Shown piece after piece: positions 1 through 9,223 of a DNA stretch of 64,000 nucleotides. This DNA is from Poriferisodalis sp965204195 (lineage in GTDB: Bacteria; Actinomycetota; Acidimicrobiia; Acidimicrobiales; Poriferisodalaceae): NCBI RefSeq assembly GCF_965204195.1, contig NZ_OZ241975.1:2728001-2792000 (forward strand), given 5' to 3'. Below the pieces are notes generated by a model. It was given only the letters and a program-made list of their open reading frames with translations, was not told where the DNA came from and ran no database searches. A program made the translations under genes and the position numbers. Numbering within the stretch: the stretch's first letter is position 1; each line of letters opens with the position of its first letter.

Positions 1-1322
1 TCTTCCTGCTCCGCGCCAGGCTCGGTGATGCGCACTTCGGCGCCGAGTTCGGCAGCGAAGAGCTCGATCATGTCATCGCTGAGCGATTGGGTGGCCGTCA
101 CCATCTCGCCTTGCTGCAGCAGGAATCGCACGATGTCGGCAGCCGAGCGATTCAGCCGGGCGGCCACTTCTTGAGCTGTCGATCCGCGCTCCACGACGAT
201 CTCGCCCTCGGGAACCGGCGCATCCACCGGCGTGTAGGCGGTGAGCTGCTGAGGCTGCAGTTCCTCGCGCTGGCGACGACGGCGCCGGCGCGGTCGGCCT
301 CGTGGACCGCCTCTCGGTGCTCCCCGCGGCCCTCCCGGACGAGCACCGCCGGGGGGCCCGCCCGGACGGCCACCGGGGGGCGGCGGCGCTCCGGCGTGGG
401 CGCGCCCGCCGCCTAGCCCACCTCCGTGCGGACGATCGCCGCCGCCGGCGGGACGTCGGAACCCACCGGGAGGTCCAGAGCGATACGGCCCCCCGCTGCG
501 TGCTGATGTGCGGGGAGGACCCGGCGGCGGGGGGATCGGCTTTCCGGATCCCGAACGGGGCGCCGCAGGCGGCGGCGGGATCGGCCGGCCGTCGGCAGAC
601 TTCGGCGGCACCGGCAGACGGGAAGGAGGCGGCGGCAGTGCGGATCCGGCCGCCTCGTCCGGCGCTGGCCTCGAAGGCGCTGCCGGTTCCTCCGCGCGCG
701 CTGCCGGACGCCCGGATGGCGGCAGAATCGGCCGCGCGGATTCCTGGCCGCTCGAGGTGACCAGCCGCCGTGGCGGCGGCACCGGCGGCGGGGCACCCGC
801 CGGTGGCGGCGTGCTCGGGGGCGGTGGGGTGCCAGGCGGCGGCATCTCCGGCGAGGCGCTCGGCGGCTTCGGCGGAGCCGACTCGGCCGCAGCAGCAGGT
901 TGAGATGGCGTCTGGGGGGCAGCTTCGGCGGCCGGCGCGACCGCGGGAGCCTGCGGCTCAGCCTCGGAGGCCGGCGCGGCCTGCGTAGCCGGCCTCGGCT
1001 CAGCCGGGGCTTTGCGAGCCGGTGCCTTGCGCGCTGGGCGGGTCGCCGGCGGTGACTGCTGCACCTCCGCCGAGTCGTCGCGCTCGGTCGCAGCGGCAGC
1101 CTTCGCCGGCGCTTTACGAGCCTTGCGTGCCTCGGGTGGCGGCTCGTCACGAATCAGTCCTTCACGCGCGGCCTTGCGCCGGACGCGGTCAGCCTGAGCA
1201 TCCTCCATGCTGGACGAGTGCGTCTTCACACCGATGCCCAACGACTCGCATACGTCGAGCACCTCGGTGAGCGTCATGCCCAGCTCTTTGGAGAGCTCGT
1301 GAACGCGGACTTTCTTCGGCAA
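1..1322 (-). CDS. infB: Translation initiation factor IF-2, N-terminal part (runs off left edge)
   Basis: GTPase that places initiator tRNA on the 30S subunit. Only the N-terminal part is here; the GTPase domain lies beyond the window edge. Reading from a TTG at 1322-1320, the protein opens with PKKVRVHELSKELGM, the first IF2_N helical domain. A long linker very rich in Pro, Ala and Gly follows (about 1150 down to 330), then an Arg-rich stretch, then a second IF2_N block containing GEIVVERGSTAQEVAARL. The frame stays open from 1322 to the edge. It lies 99 bp after nusA, with no ylxR between them. The TTG start is chosen because IF2 proteins start at this motif; no strong ribosome binding site is visible. 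Confidence 0.93.
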   Translation of the reverse strand, partial: MPKKVRVHELSKELGMTLTEVLDVCESLGIGVKTHSSSMEDAQADRVRRKAAREGLIRDEPPPEARKARKAPAKAAAATERDDSAEVQQSPPATRPARKAPARKAPAEPRPATQAAPASEAEPQAPAVAPAAEAAPQTPSQPAAAAESAPPKPPSASPEMPPPGTPPPPSTPPPAGAPPPVPPPRRLVTSSGQESARPILPPSGRPAARAEEPAAPSRPAPDEAAGSALPPPPSRLPVPPKSADGRPIPPPPAAPRSGSGKPIPPPPGPPRTSARSGGPYRSGPPGGFRRPAGGGDRPHGGGLGGGRAHAGAPPPPGGRPGGPPGGARPGGPRGAPRGGPRGRPRRRRRRQREELQPQQLTAYTPVDAPVPEGEIVVERGSTAQEVAARLNRSAADIVRFLLQQGEMVTATQSLSDDMIELFAAELGAEVRITEPGAEQE

Positions 1323-1421
1323 GCGGTCGGTCTTTCTTTTGGAGGTTCTGTCGAGAGTTGACGGGGCGCCCGGCGGGGCTCAGGGAATGAAACGGGGACG
1401 CGATGAGACGGGCCATCGGCC

Positions 1422-2711
1422 TCAAGGCGCCGTCGAGTCCGATGGAAGCGTACCGGCGTCGGTGCGAGCCTCTGCGGGGATCTCGGCGGCAGCAGCATCA
1501 CCGTCCGCGCCGCCATCGGCAGCCGCGGCCGGAGCAGCAGTGGAGGTCTCCGCGGCAGCATCGCCGTCGCTGCCGGCGGTCGAGGCACCGTCCGCATCCT
1601 CCTGCTCGGTGACGGCTTCAGACCACTGGCCCGCGGTGATCGCTTCGCTGCCGTCGGCAGGAACCCAGGTCTGCTCGCCGGTGTCGGGGTTCGTGACCCA
1701 CTCCCCCTCGGCCCACTCCTCCCCTGAGTAACCGGCTTCCTCCTCGGCGATCTGGGTCTCGCTCTTGATGTCAATGCGCCAGCCGGTCAGCCGGGCCGCC
1801 AAGCGCGCGTTCTGGCCCTCGCGGCCGATCGCCAGCGACAGCTGGTGGTCGGGCACGACAACCTCGGCAACACCCTCTTCGGAGTGGAAGCGAACTTCCC
1901 GGACCCGAGCCGGGGACAGCGCCTTCGCCACAAAGTCATGCAGGTCGTCAGAGAACGGGACGATGTCGATCTTCTCGCCTCGCAGCTCGTTCACCACCTG
2001 GCGTACCCGGCTGCCGCGGGCGCCGACGCATGCACCCACCGGGTCGATGTTGGGGTCATTCGACCAGACGGCGATCTTTGTGCGGTGGCCGGGCTCGCGC
2101 GCACACGCCTTCAATTCGACGACGCCATCGGAGATCTCGGGGACCTCCAGCTTGAACAGCTCGCGGATCAGCCCCGGATGCGTGCGCGACACGACGATCT
2201 GCGGACCCTTGGCGGTCTTGCGCACCTCCACGATGTACGCCTTGAGACGGCTGTTGGGCTCGGGCCGCTCATAGGGAACTTGCTCCGACTGGGGAAGCAG
2301 CGCCTCGACACGCCCCAAGTCGAGCAACGTGTAACGGGCGTCGTTCTGCTGGATGATGCCGGTGACGATGTCGCCCTCGCGGCCGGCGTACTCGTCGTAC
2401 TTCATGTCGCGCTCGACTTCGCGGATGCGCTGGTTCAGGACCTGCCGCACGGTCTGGGCCACGATCCTGCCCAAGTCATGCGGCGTGTCGTCCCATTCCC
2501 GCAGGACATTGCCCAGCTCATCGACTTCTTGGGCGTAGACCGTGATGTTGAACGATTCGTCGATGATGACGTAGGCCTGTTCGGCGGCACCTTCGCGGCG
2601 TTTGTAGGCCGATTCAAGGCCGTTCGCGACCGCCTCGAGCAAGACCTCGGTGGTCATGCCCTTCTCGGCAGCGAGTGCTTGGAGCGCTTCCATGATCTCC
2701 GGGCTGTTCAT
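1422..2711 (-). CDS. nusA: Transcription termination/antitermination factor NusA
   Basis: NusA binds RNA polymerase and nascent RNA and modulates pausing, termination and antitermination. The 429-residue protein has the N-terminal polymerase-binding domain (from MNSPEIMEALQALAAEKGM), an S1 domain (around GREGDIVTGIIQQNDARYTL), then two KH domains with VGACVGARGSRVRQV and LSLAIGREGQNARLAARL. After the KH domains comes an acidic Ala/Asp-rich tail of about 100 residues. The ATG at 2711 overlaps the rimP stop codon (ATGA), so translation is probably coupled. This rimP-nusA-infB order is standard. Confidence 0.96.
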   Translation of the reverse strand: MNSPEIMEALQALAAEKGMTTEVLLEAVANGLESAYKRREGAAEQAYVIIDESFNITVYAQEVDELGNVLREWDDTPHDLGRIVAQTVRQVLNQRIREVERDMKYDEYAGREGDIVTGIIQQNDARYTLLDLGRVEALLPQSEQVPYERPEPNSRLKAYIVEVRKTAKGPQIVVSRTHPGLIRELFKLEVPEISDGVVELKACAREPGHRTKIAVWSNDPNIDPVGACVGARGSRVRQVVNELRGEKIDIVPFSDDLHDFVAKALSPARVREVRFHSEEGVAEVVVPDHQLSLAIGREGQNARLAARLTGWRIDIKSETQIAEEEAGYSGEEWAEGEWVTNPDTGEQTWVPADGSEAITAGQWSEAVTEQEDADGASTAGSDGDAAAETSTAAPAAAADGGADGDAAAAEIPAEARTDAGTLPSDSTAP

Positions 2712-3283
2712 CGTCCCTGCCTTCCTCCGGGGCCGCGTGGCGGTGAGCCCCATTCGAATGTCGTGCGGGCCTTGGCGATGTCGCCGAACGGCACCGACAG
2801 CGTTTGCCCGGCCTCTGGCTGGTCGGCGTGCTCGGCCACGCCACCGCCCGAGATCTCCTCGATGCGAATCGAAACCGCGGATCCGTCGGCTTCCAGGATC
2901 TCGCCGACGATGCGCCGGCGCAGCGGTGCGCTCGTGCGAATGACTGCCCGCTCGCCGACCGCACCCGCAAAGTGCTCTGGACGGCGCAGGCTGCGCTCGA
3001 GTCCTGGGCTGGACACCTCGAGCACATAGCGGCCGTTGATCAGGTCGGCGGTATCGAGTGCGATGGACAATCTGCGGCTGAGCTTGCTCAGCGCTTCAAC
3101 ACCGATGGCGGCGCCCTCCGTCGCCGTGGCCAGCACCACGAGCGTGCCGCCTCGCCACTGCACGTCGTAGAGGGCACAGCCGGTCTCGGCGGCAATCGGC
3201 TCGGCGAGTGCGGTGACCTGCGAAGGGTCAACGGCAGATGAGGTGTGCACCGGGGCGCGCGAGGCCGCAGCGGTGTCAGTCAT
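2708..3283 (-). CDS. rimP: Ribosome maturation factor RimP
   Basis: RimP is needed for 30S subunit maturation. The 191-residue protein has the family core, including ALYDVQWRGGTLVVLATA and LEVSSPGLERSLRRPEHFAG (the typical SPGLxRxL motif), then the C-terminal SH3-like part (VGEILEADGSAVSIRIEEI). The first 25 residues are an unconserved-looking Ala/Ser-rich extension, so a later start is possible. It is the first gene of the rimP-nusA-infB operon, and its stop overlaps the nusA start. Confidence 0.94.
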   Translation of the reverse strand: MTDTAAASRAPVHTSSAVDPSQVTALAEPIAAETGCALYDVQWRGGTLVVLATATEGAAIGVEALSKLSRRLSIALDTADLINGRYVLEVSSPGLERSLRRPEHFAGAVGERAVIRTSAPLRRRIVGEILEADGSAVSIRIEEISGGGVAEHADQPEAGQTLSVPFGDIAKARTTFEWGSPPRGPGGRQGR

Positions 3284-3307
3284 CGCAACCTCCCTGTCCG
3301 CGTCGCC

Positions 3308-3382
3308 TCAGCCGCCCTCGGGGCTGTGCCTGCGGTACCAGCCCTTGCGGCCGAGCCACAAGAACCCGACCCACAAGAACAT
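3308..3382 (-). CDS. Possible 24-residue membrane microprotein
   Basis: A short frame in the gap between ispG and rimP encodes MFLWVGFLWLGRKGWYRRH plus five more residues. It has a short hydrophobic aromatic helix followed by a basic tail, the composition of a single-pass membrane microprotein. No clear ribosome binding site is visible and the length is within chance range. It is listed because the 248-bp gap holds nothing else. Conservation in relatives would decide. Confidence 0.25.
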   Translation of the reverse strand: MFLWVGFLWLGRKGWYRRHSPEGG

Positions 3383-3531
3383 GGCGCAGAGCCCAGGTCC
3401 GACCGAAACTGTCCTGTAAACACGACGCTACCAAGGCGCTCAGATGGTTCCCGACCGCGATGTGACCCGATCATGCCGATCGGCGCATGCGACTGAACGG
3501 CAGCGGCGGCTCAATCTCTTGGTTGGGAGGC

Positions 3532-4743
3532 TCAGCGGCGACGGATGAGGGCGACGCGCTCGGCGGCCTGATTGACGTCGTCGCCCTGCTCGCTGACGAG
3601 CGCGGCGCGGTCGGCTTCGGCTGCAGCCGCTGCGCCGGCCTCCGCCCGCGACAGCGCCGCCTCGACGCCATCGGCCGCCACGATCTCAGCCCAGTTCACC
3701 AGCGCCGAGACCATCTCGTCCTCGGGCACCACCGACACAACCTGGCCCTTCACGAACAAATGGCCCCGGGATCGGCCCGCGGCGATCCCTAGGTCGGCAC
3801 TGCGTGCCTCGCCCGGCCCGTTCACCACGCAGCCCATCACGGCAACCTGCACGGGCAGGTCGAGGTCACCGAAGGCCGCCTGCGCCTCCTGGGCCACCGA
3901 GATCACGTCCACCTCGGCACGGCCGCACGACGGGCAGGCAATGAGATCGGTACCCGAACGCTCACGCAGACCCAGCGCCTGGAGCAACTGCTGGCCGGCG
4001 GTGGCCTCCTCGACGGGGTCAGCCGTGAGGCTGTAACGGATGGTGTCGCCGATGCCTTCATTCAGCAGGGTCGCGATGCCTGCAGTCGACTTGACCAGGC
4101 CGGCGGGTGGAGGGCCGGCCTCGGTGACGCCGAGATGCAGCGGGAAATCGACCTCGTCGGCAAGCAGCCGGTATGACTCCACCATCAAGGTCACATCGCT
4201 GGCCTTGACCGAGATCTTGACATCGTGGAAACCCACCTCGTCGAAGTAGCCGAGCTCCCGCTTGGCCGACTCGACCAGTGCCGCCGGCGTCATGCCGAAG
4301 CGCGACTCGATGTCGGGATCGAGGGAGCCGCCATTGACGCCTATGCGGATCGGCACGCCGCGATCGCGGGCCTCCGTCGCGACAGCGCGGATCTGATCGG
4401 GCTTGCGGATATTGCCCGGATTCAGTCGCAAGCACGCCACTCCGGCGTCGAGCGCGGCGAGCGCGAGCCGGTATTGGAAGTGAACGTCTGCCACAAGGGG
4501 CACGGGCGAGCGCGGGACGATCTGCGCGAGCGCCTCGACGGCCGCGATGTCGTTTGCCGTGCAGCGCACGATGTCGGCCCCGGCGCCGGCCAGCGCGTAG
4601 ATCTGCGCGAGTGTGCCGTCGACATCGGACGTCTTGGTGGTGGTCATCGACTGCACCGATATGGGTGCCCCGCCCCCGACCGCGACGGAGCCGACATGCA
4701 CTTGACGGGTGTGCCGTCGGGCGTAGCTGGCAGAGGTACTCAT
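3532..4743 (-). CDS. ispG: 4-hydroxy-3-methylbut-2-enyl diphosphate synthase (GcpE)
   Basis: IspG catalyses the penultimate step of the MEP isoprenoid pathway, reducing 2-C-methylerythritol 2,4-cyclodiphosphate to HMBPP with a [4Fe-4S] cluster. The 403-residue protein has the TIM-barrel start (APISVQSMTTTKTSDVDGTL) and the cluster cysteines in LIACPSCGRAEVD and MGCVVNGPGEA. The last 50 residues are Ala/Glu-rich and probably not catalytic. The MEP gene dxr lies two genes downstream on the same strand, with rseP between them, a common actinobacterial cluster. Confidence 0.96.
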   Translation of the reverse strand: MSTSASYARRHTRQVHVGSVAVGGGAPISVQSMTTTKTSDVDGTLAQIYALAGAGADIVRCTANDIAAVEALAQIVPRSPVPLVADVHFQYRLALAALDAGVACLRLNPGNIRKPDQIRAVATEARDRGVPIRIGVNGGSLDPDIESRFGMTPAALVESAKRELGYFDEVGFHDVKISVKASDVTLMVESYRLLADEVDFPLHLGVTEAGPPPAGLVKSTAGIATLLNEGIGDTIRYSLTADPVEEATAGQQLLQALGLRERSGTDLIACPSCGRAEVDVISVAQEAQAAFGDLDLPVQVAVMGCVVNGPGEARSADLGIAAGRSRGHLFVKGQVVSVVPEDEMVSALVNWAEIVAADGVEAALSRAEAGAAAAAEADRAALVSEQGDDVNQAAERVALIRRR

Positions 4744-4756
4744 GGCACCGAAGGTT

Positions 4757-5998
4757 TCACAGGTCGATCGGGTTGGCGATGTCGAGGTAGAGCAAGCCGA
4801 TCGCCAGCAGGGCGAGCGCAGTCACCACCACAGCGACCACGGGGGCCAACGCCCGCGGATCACTGAGGTACCGGTCGCGCCCGCCGCGCTCCCGCCAGCG
4901 CTCATAGGTAGCTATCGCCACATGGCCGCCGTCGAACGGCGGCACCGGAACCATGTTGAACACGCCGAGGAAGACGTTGACCATGGCAAACATCAGCGCC
5001 CGCTCAGACCACCCCCAGGAGGTGTCCGAAGCCAGGTCCACGATGCCGAAGACCCCCAACGGCCGCATGCCTAGGTCGTCGTTCGCCGAGGGATCGCCAG
5101 GCGGCGACACGATGCGGTCGATCACGTCGCCGAAGTTCACGAACAACGACCAGATGCCACGCACCGAATCGACCATCGCCCGCCCGAGGTCGGTGAACGC
5201 ACGGGCCGTTGCTGTGGGCAGTCCGGCCGTCTCGTAGGTAACCGCCTGAGAGGCACGAACGCCCAGCAGGCCCCGTCCCGTCTCGGGGTCTGCCGCCAGC
5301 GTGGTCTCGGTGGCGAGGAGGGTGCCGTCCCGCTCGATCTCCAACAGCACCAGTTCGCCTGGCCGCGCCTGCACCTGCGATACGAAAGCGTTCCAGTCGT
5401 CGGTGGCGGCACCGTTCACGGCCACGATGCGATCGCCCACTTCGATGCCTGCCGTGCCAGCCGGAAGCGTCACGCCGTCTCGCTGGCTCATCACCTCGGC
5501 AACTTGCCAGCGGTTCTCCTCGAGGGCGGGTGCGCCGAGCGCTGCATGCAACACCATGTAGGCGACCAGCGCCATCACCAAGTGCATGAGCGAACCGGCA
5601 CACACCACCAGCAGCCGGCGCGGATAGCTCTTGACGCGGTAGGCGCGGTGCTCATCACCAGGCTCGACCACATCGCCGCTCGACATGCCGATCACGCGCA
5701 CATAGGCCCCGAGCGGCAGGGCGCGCAGACCGTAGGTGGTTTCGCCGCGGCGGAAGCTCCACAGCCGCGGGCCGAAGCCCAGGAAGAAATCAGTGACCTT
5801 CATGCCCACAGCACGTGCGGCCACGTAGTGGCCGAACTCGTGCATGAACAGCACCCCGGCGAGCACGACCGCTGCGCCGACGGCGAACGGGTAACCCCAA
5901 GCCAGCAACGCAAGCACCACAAGCGCTGCCATGCCCCCGACGGTGCGCGCGACCGAGCCCAACGTCGGCGCCTGCGGTTCGTCGGTATGGCCCCTCAT
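4757..5998 (-). CDS. rseP: Site-2 family zinc metalloprotease RseP/Rip1-like
   Basis: Intramembrane metalloprotease (M50) that cleaves membrane-bound substrates such as anti-sigma factors. The 413-residue protein has the zinc motif HEFGH in its first transmembrane helix (FMHEFGHYVAARAVGM), a central PDZ domain (AGIEVGDRIVAVNGA) and the third zinc ligand region near the C-terminus (FNMVPVPPFDGGH). Several hydrophobic helices follow. The ATG at 5998 overlaps the dxr stop codon (ATGA); the open frame continues further upstream, but only as antisense to dxr. Substrates cannot be read from this window. Confidence 0.93.
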   Translation of the reverse strand: MRGHTDEPQAPTLGSVARTVGGMAALVVLALLAWGYPFAVGAAVVLAGVLFMHEFGHYVAARAVGMKVTDFFLGFGPRLWSFRRGETTYGLRALPLGAYVRVIGMSSGDVVEPGDEHRAYRVKSYPRRLLVVCAGSLMHLVMALVAYMVLHAALGAPALEENRWQVAEVMSQRDGVTLPAGTAGIEVGDRIVAVNGAATDDWNAFVSQVQARPGELVLLEIERDGTLLATETTLAADPETGRGLLGVRASQAVTYETAGLPTATARAFTDLGRAMVDSVRGIWSLFVNFGDVIDRIVSPPGDPSANDDLGMRPLGVFGIVDLASDTSWGWSERALMFAMVNVFLGVFNMVPVPPFDGGHVAIATYERWRERGGRDRYLSDPRALAPVVAVVVTALALLAIGLLYLDIANPIDL

Positions 5999-7149
5999 GC
6001 GCGGATGCCCGTCACTGCAGCGGCTACCGAGCGACGCCCCCCGCGATCCGCAGCGATCACCGCATCCACGCTGTCGGCTGAGGCTCCATCGTGATCCTGC
6101 ATCGCAACCGAAATCACACGCTCGATCTCGTGCCAGCGCAGGTGCCCGGACAGGAACGCACCAACAGCATGCTCGTTGGCACCATTCAGCCACGCGGGTG
6201 CGGTGCCGCCTGCTCGACCCGCGTCGTACGCCAGGCGCAAGCAACCGAAGGTATCGGTGTCGGGCAAGTCGAATTCGAGGCGACCGACCGTCGACCAGTC
6301 GACGGCACCGAACGGAGTCCCGATGCGCTCGGGATAGGCGAGGGCGTAGCCGATCGGCAGGCGCATGTCCGGCAGCGAGAGCTGCGCGACGGTGCTGCCG
6401 TCGGCGAACGTCACCATCGAGTGAACCACCGATTGCGGCTGGATGACCACCTCGATCCGGTCGTAGTCGACCCCGAACAGCTCGTGCGCTTCGATGACCT
6501 CGAGGCCCTTGTTCATGAGGGTCGAGGAGTCGACCGTGATCTTCGGTCCCATCGACCACGTGGGGTGCGCCAAGGCGTCTGCCACGGTCACCTCGCGCAG
6601 CTCGGCGGCGGTGCGACCGCGGAACGGCCCGCCGCTGCCGGTGAGAATCAGCCGCTCCGGCGGTGCCGGCTGGCCGGCGAGGCACTGGTGCAGAGCGCTG
6701 TGCTCGCTGTCGACGGGAATGAGCTCGGCGCCGGGCACTGCCCGCAAGGGCTGCACCAGCGGTCCCGCTGCGATGAGGCTCTCCTTGTTCGCCAGCGCCA
6801 GACGACGCCCGGCCCGAAGCGTCGCCAGGGTGACACCCAGCCCTGCGAAGCCCACCACACCATTCACGACAACGTCGGCCGTGCCCGCGAGATCGGCGAA
6901 GGCATCGGCGCCGGCCAGCACTTCGATTCCGGCGGGCAGCGCGGCCCGCAGCTCCGGCACCAGCCCCGCATCGCCGATGGCTACTGCGGCCGGCGCAAAC
7001 TCGGCCGCTTGGGCTGCGAGCTCGCTCACCGAGCTGTTCGCGGCAAGGGCGACGGCCCGGAACCGGTCCGGCTCGGCGCGCATGACCTCCAGCGTCTGAG
7101 TGCCGATCGAACCCGTCGAGCCGAGCACCGCGACGGTCGTCGCGCCCAT
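5995..7149 (-). CDS. dxr: 1-deoxy-D-xylulose 5-phosphate reductoisomerase
   Basis: Converts DXP to MEP with NADPH, the first committed step of the MEP isoprenoid pathway. The 384-residue protein has the NADPH loop VAVLGSTGSIGTQTLEVM, the metal/substrate residues in PVDSEHSALHQCL, LTGSGGPFRG and HPTWSMGPKITVDSSTLMNK, and QPQSVVHSMVTF. The ATG at 7149 is chosen because the family starts about five residues before GSTGSIG. The stop overlaps the rseP start. Confidence 0.96.
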   Translation of the reverse strand: MGATTVAVLGSTGSIGTQTLEVMRAEPDRFRAVALAANSSVSELAAQAAEFAPAAVAIGDAGLVPELRAALPAGIEVLAGADAFADLAGTADVVVNGVVGFAGLGVTLATLRAGRRLALANKESLIAAGPLVQPLRAVPGAELIPVDSEHSALHQCLAGQPAPPERLILTGSGGPFRGRTAAELREVTVADALAHPTWSMGPKITVDSSTLMNKGLEVIEAHELFGVDYDRIEVVIQPQSVVHSMVTFADGSTVAQLSLPDMRLPIGYALAYPERIGTPFGAVDWSTVGRLEFDLPDTDTFGCLRLAYDAGRAGGTAPAWLNGANEHAVGAFLSGHLRWHEIERVISVAMQDHDGASADSVDAVIAADRGGRRSVAAAVTGIRA

Positions 7150-7153
7150 GGAC

Positions 7154-8593
7154 CTACCCGACGACGAGTGTGCCGACGAAGTACGCCGCCGGCAAGGAAA
7201 AGAGCAGCGCGTCGAAGCGATCGAAGACACCGCCGTGACCGGGCAGCAGGCTGCCCATGTCCTTGATCGCCACATCGCGCTTGACCATCGACTGCGTCAG
7301 GTCTCCCAGCGGCGCAGCAAGTGCGACAGCGAGGCTCAGCCACAGGGCGTCCAGCAGGCCTCCGGTCCACGGGAACACGCCAGGGAAGCGATTCATCACG
7401 AGCGTGGTGATCACCACCGACAGCACGATGCCCCCGATGAGACCCTCGTGGGTCTTGCTCGGGCTGATGCGCGCTGCGAGTCGGCTCTGGCCCGTCGTTC
7501 GACCCACGACATAGCCACCTACGTCGTACACCACCGTCCCGATCACAGCGGCGATCAGCATCGAGTCGCCGTTCGGCTCGCGCAGCATCAGCGCGGCGAA
7601 CGATCCCAAGCCGCCGATCCACAGCAGACCGAGTGCGGTGATGGCCATGTTCGCGGTGGGATGGTCTCGCTCGACGCCGAACAGGAACCAGCAGAGGATG
7701 GTCACCGCAGCAACGGCCAGCACGATCGGATAGGCCTCGACACCACGCAGGTGCACAGCGACGGTCAAGCCTGCGACGCCCGCAAGACCCGCCAGCGTCG
7801 CCGGGCGGTAGCCCAGCGGCCGGGCGGCTCGGTAGAACTCTGCTGCGGCCAGCACGAGCACGATCGCAACGAGCGCCACGGTGGCTGCTTCGCCCAGCCG
7901 CAGCGCGCCAAAGAACAGCGCGGCCAGCACGGCACCTACCGCAATGGCAGCCGGCAGGTTGCGACCGGTGCCGCCGGAGTCCGATGGGGCATTGTGCAAG
8001 ACAGTCCGGGCTTCGTCGCTCACGACTCCACGCTCCTCATAGTCCTGGTTCCCCTCGCGCCAGTGTGATGCAGACGCATCGAGCTGAGCCCATTGAGCGA
8101 AGCGATCAGTCTCGGATGGCGCGGCACCAGCCTCCGACGGTACTTCGGCAGCGGTCGGGGCCGCGGCGGCAGGCGCCGGATCGTCGGCGTATGTGGCGGC
8201 AGCCGCAGCGGGGGGTGCCACTGGCATGTCGGCCAGCGTTGGGGAGGCATCAGCAGGCGGGATCGACGGCGGGGTCGTCTCGTCAGGCGAGTCGAACAGC
8301 GGTTCAAGATTCTCTGCGGCGGGTGCCTCGGGGTCGGGGGCCGCCGGAGTCTCGCTGGCCAGACGCGGGTCGTCGGGAAGTTGGGGGAACAGGCGCGAGC
8401 CGCCGCGACGCTCCGGCTCCGCAGCGGCCGCTTCGGGTTCCGCTGGCGGCACCGCCGGCTCGTCCGACGCTGGAGCGTCGTCGGCGTCGAAGTTCACCAG
8501 CGGCCGGGTCGAGCCCAGCGGATCGTCGGCACCCGGCGGATCGCTGGGATCAGAACCGGAGTGGGCCGGCGGATGCGCGCTGCTTTCGGACAT
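7154..8593 (-). CDS. cdsA: Phosphatidate cytidylyltransferase with long N-terminal extension
   Basis: Makes CDP-diacylglycerol from phosphatidic acid and CTP, the branch point of phospholipid synthesis. The 479-residue protein ends with the CDS signature, KRDVAIKDMGSLLPGHGGVF followed by DRFDALLF, after about eight membrane helices. The first 200 residues or so are a low-complexity Pro/Ala/Glu/Asp-rich region with no membrane helix, making it well longer than the usual 260-300 residues. The extension is continuous in frame and probably cytoplasmic. A start nearer the first helix cannot be excluded. Next upstream gene is frr. Confidence 0.92.
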   Translation of the reverse strand: MSESSAHPPAHSGSDPSDPPGADDPLGSTRPLVNFDADDAPASDEPAVPPAEPEAAAAEPERRGGSRLFPQLPDDPRLASETPAAPDPEAPAAENLEPLFDSPDETTPPSIPPADASPTLADMPVAPPAAAAATYADDPAPAAAAPTAAEVPSEAGAAPSETDRFAQWAQLDASASHWREGNQDYEERGVVSDEARTVLHNAPSDSGGTGRNLPAAIAVGAVLAALFFGALRLGEAATVALVAIVLVLAAAEFYRAARPLGYRPATLAGLAGVAGLTVAVHLRGVEAYPIVLAVAAVTILCWFLFGVERDHPTANMAITALGLLWIGGLGSFAALMLREPNGDSMLIAAVIGTVVYDVGGYVVGRTTGQSRLAARISPSKTHEGLIGGIVLSVVITTLVMNRFPGVFPWTGGLLDALWLSLAVALAAPLGDLTQSMVKRDVAIKDMGSLLPGHGGVFDRFDALLFSLPAAYFVGTLVVG

Positions 8594-8613
8594 CTACCTT
8601 CACACCTGCTCGG

Positions 8614-9180
8614 TCAGACCTCGAGGAGTTCCTGCTCCTTGGCATCCAACGCCCGATCAATGTCTCCGACGAACTTGGCGGTGTCGGCGTCGAGCTCCTG
8701 TTCGAAGCTGCGCTTCTGGTCGGCGGAGATCTCCTTTTCCTTTTCGAGCGTATCGAGATCATGACGAGCGCTGCGACGCAGATTGCGCACCGCGACGCGC
8801 CCGTCCTCGGCCATCTGCTTCACCACGCGTACCAGATCCTTGCGCCGATCCTCGGTCAAGGGAGGAAAGAGCAGTCGCAGGATGTGGCCGTCGCTCGAGG
8901 GGTTGATGCCGAGGTCAGACTCCATCACCGCCTTGGAGATGGCGTCGAGCGCGCCCCGGTCGAACGGCTGGATGACCAGCATGCGTGCCTCGGGCACCGA
9001 GAATCCCGCGAGCTGCTGCAACGGGACGGCTGCGCCGTAGTAGTCGACTTGCAGCTTCTCGACCAGCGCTGGTGTCGCGCGACCCGTCCGGACGGTGGCG
9101 AAGTTGCCGCGGGCATGTTCGACAGCGCCGCGCATCCGTTCGCGAGCGTCCGCACAGATCTCAGCGGCGAATTCGCTCAC
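8614..9180 (-). CDS. frr: Ribosome recycling factor
   Basis: RRF splits post-termination ribosomes together with EF-G. At 188 residues it has the usual length and landmarks: VRTGRATPALVEKLQVDYYG in domain I, LQQLAGFSVPEARMLVIQPF in domain II, and RVAVRNLRRSARHDLDTL in the closing helix. It starts with GTG. It follows pyrH by 43 bp in the standard rpsB-tsf-pyrH-frr order. Confidence 0.96.
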   Translation of the reverse strand: MSEFAAEICADARERMRGAVEHARGNFATVRTGRATPALVEKLQVDYYGAAVPLQQLAGFSVPEARMLVIQPFDRGALDAISKAVMESDLGINPSSDGHILRLLFPPLTEDRRKDLVRVVKQMAEDGRVAVRNLRRSARHDLDTLEKEKEISADQKRSFEQELDADTAKFVGDIDRALDAKEQELLEV

Positions 9181-9223
9181 CCGACCAGCGTAGCGATGAC
9201 CTGGCGGCAGTGGCCGTCACCTG

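Noticed and set aside
413..1150. Arg-rich minus-strand frame within infB
   Set aside because: It is an alternative frame of the Pro/Ala linker of IF-2, whose own frame is continuous with both IF2_N blocks.
1845..3029. Plus-strand open frame of 394 codons opposite nusA/rimP
   Set aside because: Antisense to clear nusA and rimP domains; no motif of its own.
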